Shown here in pieces: positions 61,801 to 64,000 of a DNA stretch of 64,000 bases. Under the pieces are notes generated by a model. It was given only the letters and a program-made list of their open reading frames with translations. It had not been told where the DNA came from and made no database searches. Source of the stretch: Uloborus plumipes. Taxonomy: Eukaryota; Arthropoda; Arachnida; Araneae; Uloboridae. A program made the position numbers and the translations under genes. Numbering within the stretch: position 1 is the stretch's first letter; each line of letters begins with the position of its first letter. Location of the stretch: positions 16,202 to 80,201 of the forward strand of contig JAXGGA010005215.1 in assembly GCA_038373865.1 (NCBI GenBank). Direction: 5' to 3'.

Positions 61801-62181
61801 TTTAAAAATTTATCTTGTAGAGATTAGAATAATATCATTAGTAGAGATTAAATATTTCATTCATATTTTATACCTTAAGGGTTTTAAAGCTTTTTAAATC
61901 TTTGAAATTTTTAATCAAGGTATTTGGTTAAAAATTTAAGTAGTAGCAGGAGTCACGGGGGATAAAAGTGTTAAAAATTCTTTCATTTTTTAAGACACTT
62001 TTTTATTTGATGAAAAGGAAAAGAGATGTATTATTGTAATTATTTCTTCAGATATGTTGTCTAATATCCATGTTCATTAAAGAAATTTCTCATATTTTTT
62101 TGCAGGAGATCTAATCATTCTCGATCAAGATCAAGATCTACATCAAGATCTTATGGAACACGACCACTTGTAGATTATTGA
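28709..62181 (+). CDS. CLASRP: CLK4-associating serine/arginine-rich protein, complete, 19 coding exons
   Basis: Exons: 28709-28807, 29820-29917, 31803-31901, 33516-33592, 35082-35166, 35286-35437, 37575-37671, 37860-37938, 42818-42894, 42989-43027, 44019-44171, 44928-45206, 46554-46796, 54934-54973, 56906-56966, 58023-58081, 58598-58644, 60873-61442, 62106-62181. Total 2430 nt, 809 aa plus stop; all phases agree. Seen: start MWHEARKQEKKIRGMMVDYK; an N-terminal SWAP-type (DRY_EERY) domain at about 30-200 with DPAQFLQVHGRP, MMPWQG, RFDVRAHLD and the acidic stretch at 183-202; EEEKAMYSGRKSRRERRALR at 256-275; KIMFITSFGDE near 318; RS-rich blocks at about 355-465 and 635-800; and the conserved MTPQERLKRKMQLALKRQYKADKK at 542-565. 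Order and motifs match metazoan CLASRP. Known role: a nuclear-speckle SR-related protein that binds CLK4 and influences alternative splicing. All introns are GT-AG except intron 6, which is GC-AG. Confidence 0.95.
29820..29917 (+). CDS. CLASRP: CLASRP coding exon 2
   Basis: Acceptor tattatag, donor gtatgt. It encodes KQDPAQFLQVHGRPAKIHLD and the AVAIAADSPAT segment, the core of the SWAP-type N-terminal domain. Confidence 0.95.
30714..30889. mobile_element. pogo-like MITE, 176 bp
   Basis: Terminal inverted repeats CAGTGGACGCTCGATATAACG and CGTTATAACGAGCGTCGACTG, flanked by TA (30712-30713, 30890-30891). It contains repeats of ggtctttataacg. No coding. CLASRP intron 2. Confidence 0.88.
31344..31748. 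mobile_element. TTAA-flanked MITE, second family, 405 bp
   Basis: TTAA at 31340-31343 and 31749-31752. Ends ACCCTTTAAGCAGT and ACTGCTTAAAGGG are inverted repeats. It contains three copies of a gggcaaac word near the right end. It ends 54 bp before CLASRP exon 3. Confidence 0.78.
31803..31901 (+). CDS. CLASRP: CLASRP coding exon 3
   Basis: Acceptor cttttcag, donor gtatgc. It encodes MPWQGHSDNLIDRFDVRAHL and DIIPEYKPVESI, the most conserved segment of the family. Confidence 0.95.
33516..33592 (+). CDS. CLASRP: CLASRP coding exon 4
   Basis: Acceptor tctgcag, donor gtaagt. It encodes VLNDQDDRKTSYESYRTLVQ and NDFLS, ending the conserved RYRxLVQNDF block. Confidence 0.94.
34499..34711. repeat. 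Hairpin element (foldback MITE)
   Basis: The outer arms AGAAGTACTGCAGAC / GTCTGCAGTACTCC, middle arms CTTTTTCAATGCAAAAAATGT / ACATTTTTTGCATTGAAAAAG (truncated view) and inner GCACAGACAT / ATGTCTGTGC pair symmetrically. No coding value despite open frames on both strands. Confidence 0.82.
34716..34940. mobile_element. TTAA-flanked MITE (piggyBac-like), copy 3
   Basis: Same family, opposite orientation to copies 1 and 2 by its internal sequence. The left TTAA is at 34712-34715; the right flank has decayed to ATTC. It abuts a separate hairpin element at 34499-34711 in CLASRP intron 4. Confidence 0.83.
35082..35166 (+). CDS. CLASRP: CLASRP coding exon 5
   Basis: Acceptor attacag, donor gtgagt. 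It encodes NEDKFLHQIFMEERFGIFKP and GYEEEKK, and joins in frame to KLMDKKAAIGY of exon 6. Confidence 0.93.
35286..35437 (+). CDS. CLASRP: CLASRP coding exon 6, followed by a GC-AG intron
   Basis: Acceptor cttttag. It encodes LMDKKAAIGYVYEDSTESPP and an acidic Glu/Asp tract ending SDIDL. The only splice that keeps the frame to exon 7 uses the donor G/gcaagt at 35438, the standard GC-AG consensus. Confidence 0.92.
35438..37574 (+). other. CLASRP intron 6 (GC-AG)
   Basis: Begins gcaagt and ends ttgcag. The 2.1 kb is AT-rich with short TTA microsatellite runs near 37484-37500 and a local duplication of attatataattattacct. No gene or transposon was recognised. Confidence 0.7.
37575..37671 (+). 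CDS. CLASRP: CLASRP coding exon 7
   Basis: Acceptor tttgcag, donor gtaaga. It encodes VTVDVSVLTPSQCAEMNSQS and IKYGMVDDDFI. The next intron is short (188 nt). Confidence 0.93.
37860..37938 (+). CDS. CLASRP: CLASRP coding exon 8
   Basis: Acceptor caacag, donor gtaagt. It encodes YLLQDKEEAEQLKLAREIEE and EKAMYS, a conserved charged helix, ending in phase 0. Confidence 0.94.
39040..39982. mobile_element. pogo/Tigger-like element, about 0.94 kb
   Basis: The left end AGAGTAAGCTCCCGATTATCCGC and right end GCGAATAATTGAGAGTTTACTG are related inverted repeats. Inner copies of GGATTATCCGCG and AATTATCTGCGG occur at 39256-39290. It contains a promoter-like segment (39400-39620). No transposase frame was recognised; CLASRP intron 8. 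Confidence 0.68.
39415..39620 (+). promoter_or_regulatory. Promoter-like segment inside a transposon
   Basis: It has CACGTG-type words (39437, 39517, 39542), CCAATC at about 39502, a GGGCGTT box, and TATAAAA at 39582-39588 preceded by GG. It is much richer in GC than its surroundings. It may be the relic promoter of an autonomous parent element. Activity is unknown. Confidence 0.4.
40020..40611. mobile_element. pogo-like element, about 0.6 kb
   Basis: Ends CAGTTAACTCCTGATTATCC and GGGTAATCGGAAGTTTACTG are inverted repeats related to those of 39040-39982. TA is present only on the right. It contains inner TCCGCAAATAATCCAATCC words. No coding. Confidence 0.65.
41852..42296. mobile_element. hAT MITE, 445 bp
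   Basis: Ends CGGGGGCGGCA and TGCCGCCCCTA are decayed hAT termini. Flanks CCTTGGTA (41844-41851) and CCCTGGTA (42297-42304) form an 8-bp duplication with one mismatch. CLASRP intron 8. Confidence 0.8.
42818..42894 (+). CDS. CLASRP: CLASRP coding exon 9
   Basis: Acceptor ttttcag, donor gtattt. It encodes GRKSRRERRALREKKLAGRR and ITSPP, a strongly basic stretch likely to act as a nuclear localisation signal. Confidence 0.94.
42989..43027 (+). CDS. CLASRP: CLASRP coding exon 10 (39-nt microexon)
   Basis: Acceptor attctag, donor gttagt. It encodes YAARDSPTYTPI. The length is a multiple of three, so skipping would keep the frame. The preceding intron is only 94 nt. Confidence 0.9.
44019..44171 (+). 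CDS. CLASRP: CLASRP coding exon 11
   Basis: Acceptor ttgctag, donor gtaagt. It encodes SKSRSRSPPDAGKIMFITSF followed by GDEVSDGEQRKAIDGIS. The ITSFG block is conserved in CLASRP. Confidence 0.94.
44928..45206 (+). CDS. CLASRP: CLASRP coding exon 12, first RS-rich block
   Basis: Acceptor cattaag, donor gtacat. It encodes residues 353-444, Ser/Lys/Arg-rich with HRRHSSRSSSRSSSLPRKSS and RRNRSRSKS, a phosphorylation-prone low-complexity segment. Confidence 0.93.
46554..46796 (+). CDS. CLASRP: CLASRP coding exon 13, RS repeats
   Basis: Acceptor ttttcag, donor gtaaat. It begins with SRSRSHSDSRSRAKTKSRSR, then a proline-rich PELPPPPVKSYY and an acidic/serine tail ending NFSSAP. Confidence 0.92.
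47248..50385. mobile_element. Foldback element with arms of about 1.3 kb
   Basis: Ends GGGTCATTCCACGTCAAGTG and CACTTGACATGGAATGACCC. The arms stay complementary inward: GGCTCATCAATTG, ACGTTAGTTGCCGCTTAA, GGGATCTCAATGGGATCATA and GGTCGCCCCAAGATCATAGC are all found reversed in the right half. The right arm carries an extra tandem copy of about 260 bp (49320-49570 against 49580-49830). The centre (about 48610-49090) is unpaired. No transposase was seen and the superfamily is not clear. It lies wholly in CLASRP intron 13. Confidence 0.87.
47334..47587. mobile_element. 254-bp palindromic MITE, copy 1
   Basis: Arms of about 110 bp start AATCGTTTATTTCGAAAAAGG and end with its complement CGAAATAAACGATT. 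It is flanked by CAATTG on both sides. The opposite arm of the foldback element has a single CAATTG at the same place, giving the empty site. Confidence 0.92.
50890..51265 (+). repeat. Diverged tandem duplication
   Basis: About 50890-51030 and 51130-51265 share an ordered set of words: AAATTGGT, GCAGAATCTTTTATCAAC, ACAATGAAACT and ATTGTTAGAG. The copies are old and diverged. Function unknown. Confidence 0.45.
51272..51436. mobile_element. pogo-like MITE, 165 bp
   Basis: Ends CAGTCGAAATTCGTTAAAACG and CGAATTGATGAGGTTCGACTG are imperfect inverted repeats, with TA following the right end. No coding. CLASRP intron 13. Confidence 0.6.
52053..52801. mobile_element. pogo/mariner-like element, 749 bp
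   Basis: Ends CAGTGCCCACCGCTTATTAA and TTATTAGTTGTGGGTACTG are inverted repeats; TA follows the right end. Sub-terminal AGCGGCTGATTTTA / AGCGGTTGATTTTA words repeat. No transposase. CLASRP intron 13. Confidence 0.75.
54934..54973 (+). CDS. CLASRP: CLASRP coding exon 14 (40 nt)
   Basis: Acceptor cttttcag. It encodes LQALTGKAAPATK. The donor gtcagt at 54974 keeps the frame to AKMTPQERLK; the nearby gtaaga at 54978 would not. Skipping this exon would shift the frame. Confidence 0.85.
55593..55846. mobile_element. 254-bp palindromic MITE, copy 2
   Basis: Same length and almost the same arms as the copy at 47334-47587; only the central loop is reversed relative to it. It lies in CLASRP intron 14. 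The arms are near-identical, pointing to recent insertion. The target duplication is not resolved. Confidence 0.92.
56906..56966 (+). CDS. CLASRP: CLASRP coding exon 15
   Basis: Acceptor ttttcag, donor gtaaga. It encodes AKMTPQERLKRKMQLALKRQ, the conserved TPQERLK helix. Confidence 0.95.
58023..58081 (+). CDS. CLASRP: CLASRP coding exon 16
   Basis: Acceptor gtacag, donor gtattt. It encodes KADKKAQMEKTEKQLQERQ, a charged predicted helix/coiled coil, ending in phase 0. Confidence 0.94.
58192..58437 (+). repeat. Tandem duplication of about 125 bp
   Basis: Two copies of a unit starting AACTCTGAATAA and ending ATGTACTATAAGTG, at about 58192-58310 and 58318-58437, roughly 85-90% alike by eye. They are preceded by a TGTA microsatellite (58166-58194). 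CLASRP intron 16. Confidence 0.8.
58598..58644 (+). CDS. CLASRP: CLASRP coding exon 17
   Basis: Acceptor aaatag, donor gtaaat. It encodes DRAEELREMAIKLRQ, continuing the charged helix. Confidence 0.94.
58956..59213. mobile_element. Inverted-repeat MITE, 258 bp
   Basis: Ends TAATTGAATCGGCAGTTTG and CAAACTGCCGATTCAATTA. The arms continue to pair inward (AGAAGGGAACGAGG / CCTTCGTTCCCTTCT; CGTGATTGTATATCTC / GAGATATACAATCACG). No coding. CLASRP intron 17. Confidence 0.85.
60873..61442 (+). CDS. CLASRP: CLASRP coding exon 18, main RS domain
   Basis: 570 nt, acceptor taccaag, donor gtaacc. It encodes residues 596-784: a basic start (ERERRHRMRGYGYDSDSD), serine-rich tracts, then RSPPRRNS octads at about 696-735. 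Another forward frame is also long and open here, but only because of the repeat composition. Confidence 0.95.
61174..61293 (+). repeat. In-frame 24-bp tandem repeat coding RSPPRRNS
   Basis: Five near-identical 24-bp units, with a partial sixth running to about 61310. Each encodes RSPPRRNS. The copies differ mainly at the first codon (AGG, CGG, AGA), so expansion was recent. Confidence 0.93.
62106..62181 (+). CDS. CLASRP: CLASRP coding exon 19 and stop codon
   Basis: Acceptor tttgcag. It encodes RSNHSRSRSRSTSRSYGTRP then LVDY, with TGA at 62179-62181. Confidence 0.93.
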
Positions 62182-64000
62182 TTTTTTTTTTGTAACGCTA
62201 TGTGCTCTTTAGGCTACCCTGTTTCAATATCACAAAAGTTTTTTTTTGTGTCATTACTTTGTGTTATTTGTTTATACTGATTAAGATATTTTGTTGAATA
62301 ATGTGATAAAATTCTAATTTTTATTTCAGAGTACAAAAAAGTGGGAAATTAATGCAGATATTTGTGTAAAGTATAACTGATTGTCGCTTGAACTTTTTAT
62401 TTTATAATTTTTGAACACCAAATTTTATTCCAATTTGCATTGTTTTATATCATTGTAAAAAAAATGCAGTAGTAGTGTTTAAGCAGTTTGGCACCATTAG
62501 GAGTGTAAGAGTTTTTTTTTTTTTTTTTTTTTAAAGGTCAAATTTATTGAACTAGTTCTGTTATTTGAAATAAGTATTTTATGGTGAAAAAGATTAAGCT
62601 CTCAAAATGAAAGAAATTTTTGATGCCAAAAAAAAAAAAAGTTTTTGTAACTAAACATTTAATTTTTTTTTTCTGTGCAGACAAAAGAATAATTGATTTT
62701 TTACTTTTTAAATGTTTACTATTATATATAAACTTACACACGTATATGAATAAAGTTTTTTTTTATAATTATGCATAATATGTTACTTTAAACATGAGAT
62801 AAGGACAGTTTTCTTTTTAACTTTCTGAAATAAGCTCTAGCACCCTTTCTTAATGATCTTCCTGTACTCATTTTTTATTTCATAGCTCTTTGCACTTCAG
62901 TTTAGGTCCCTTAGTCCCCTTGTGGATAGATTTGTATGATTTTAGTGAAAAGCTCATTTAAATTAAAATACTCAGTGTAATCATTTTATGATAGGCTGTG
63001 ATACTTCAACTGCTTTCAGGTCTTGCCACACTTTTTGTTTTTAGCGTGGACAGTTTTTGAAACATAGTTTGTGATTTGTGTCTGTGTAGTATGGGTACTA
63101 TGCAATGGAATAGTGAATTTAATATTTACTTTTAATGTAAATATCTTACAGACTGATCAGAATTTTTTATTTAATCATTCTTTATTCGTAATAACTTTAT
63201 TTTATAAAAAATAAAGTCTATTGCTATTTATGAAATTTGTAGTTTTAATTCTGCGTTTCCATTGTTTTTTACCCTTAACATGCTTCCAGATAATAAAATT
63301 CCCTTTTTAAAAAAAATGTCGGTAGCATTTAATTTTTGCCCAACTTTTATTCTCTTTTGTAAGTAAATCTTTATACCGTATTACCCCGTATTAGCCAGCA
63401 TGCCGCAAAATTTGAGGGTCACTAGATTTTCTATGACTCGCACCTGGTCTTTTCTGGCATGCCAGAAAATTCGAGGTTGGAAAAAAAATAACTTAATACC
63501 ATCCCAAGAGCACTAAAAACTTTGAAATTAATATAAGGTGGTGTGCCAAGCACAAACATCTAATCTGCAATTTTTATGAAAATTGAATTATTGTCGCCAG
63601 GTATAATTTATTGCAACATATATTGTCTAAATTCATTGTTTTATGGTCATTTGTGAACGGGAAATATTAAAATAAAATTTTCGAAAAAAGTGCCATCTAT
63701 AGAGGCACAAATCATTAAGAAGTGATTTCTACATTTGCCGCTCAGTGCAGATATCACTGTTGTAACACAGCAGTATAGATCATTTTACTAATACAATTAA
63801 ACGATTTAACTTTTTAAAAATATTTTGAAATAATAGCAAGATAATGCACCATCGAACCACCATGTTTTTTTTTTTTTTTTTGTCTCGCAGATCTGCAATT
63901 CATTGGTTTGTTTTTGAGAAAGGCTTTTATTATTATTTTTCCTTTTCGTGGTTTGCTTTGCTGTTGAAACTGAGGAGAGAAATTAATTTTTGTTTTGTTT
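62182..64000 (+). other. CLASRP 3' UTR and downstream DNA
   Basis: AT-rich, no coding sequence. It has poly-T runs (about 62511-62533), poly-A near 62629-62639, two polyadenylation hexamers, and at about 63376 a GC-richer repetitive-looking stretch (accccgtattagccagcatg) that may be the edge of an unidentified repeat. Nothing else was recognised. Confidence 0.5.
62749..62754 (+). terminator. Candidate CLASRP polyadenylation signal
   Basis: AATAAA about 570 nt after the stop, followed by a T-rich stretch. A second hexamer at 63210-63215 is an alternative that gives a longer 3' UTR. Confidence 0.5.

Noticed and set aside
1..64000. CRISPR arrays, bacterial operons or phage genes
   Set aside because: Spliced genes, intron structure and eukaryotic transposons show that this is animal nuclear DNA; no direct-repeat/spacer array was seen.

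Overview
The window is animal nuclear DNA: AT-rich, with long introns, many transposon remnants and only two protein-coding genes. Both genes could be rebuilt exon by exon from splice sites, and both keep a single open frame. They lie head to head about 1.8 kb apart. On the minus strand, start at 26910 and stop at 11341, is selenoprotein N (SELENON), 8 coding exons and 522 residues. Its selenocysteine is encoded by an in-frame TGA at 14288-14290. On the plus strand, start at 28709 and stop at 62181, is the CLK4-associating SR-like splicing protein CLASRP (SWAP2/SFRS16), 19 coding exons and 809 residues.

The organism is probably an arthropod, perhaps a chelicerate such as a spider. This is inferred from retention of SELENON (absent from most insects), large AT-rich introns, and the mix of hAT, pogo/Tigger, piggyBac-like, Helitron, tRNA-SINE and CR1-like sequences. 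The sequence alone does not fix the species.

Layout: 1-9490 is downstream of SELENON and has no gene. It holds two palindromes and a 3.2-kb hAT element with a second hAT inside it, each with a perfect 8-bp target duplication. 9734-9802 is a SECIS-like fold in the SELENON 3' UTR. 11341-26910 is SELENON, whose introns hold a Charlie-type hAT, a Helitron carrying a TTAA MITE, a second copy of that MITE, a LINE fragment, a pogo/Tigger relic with a piece of transposase, a tRNA-derived SINE and a 1.4-kb hAT. 26911-28708 is the shared 5' region. 28709-62181 is CLASRP, whose introns hold TTAA MITEs, pogo-like elements with TA duplications, a 445-bp hAT MITE, a 3.1-kb foldback element and two 254-bp palindromes. 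62182-64000 is the CLASRP 3' UTR and downstream DNA.

The two genes act in different pathways: SELENON in ER redox and calcium homeostasis, CLASRP in nuclear splicing regulation. Nothing beyond the shared 5' region suggests a joint role. The strongest observation is that all three parts of selenocysteine recoding are readable here: the UGA codon, a perfect 9-bp stem-loop seven bases after it, and a SECIS-like fold about 1.5 kb beyond the stop.
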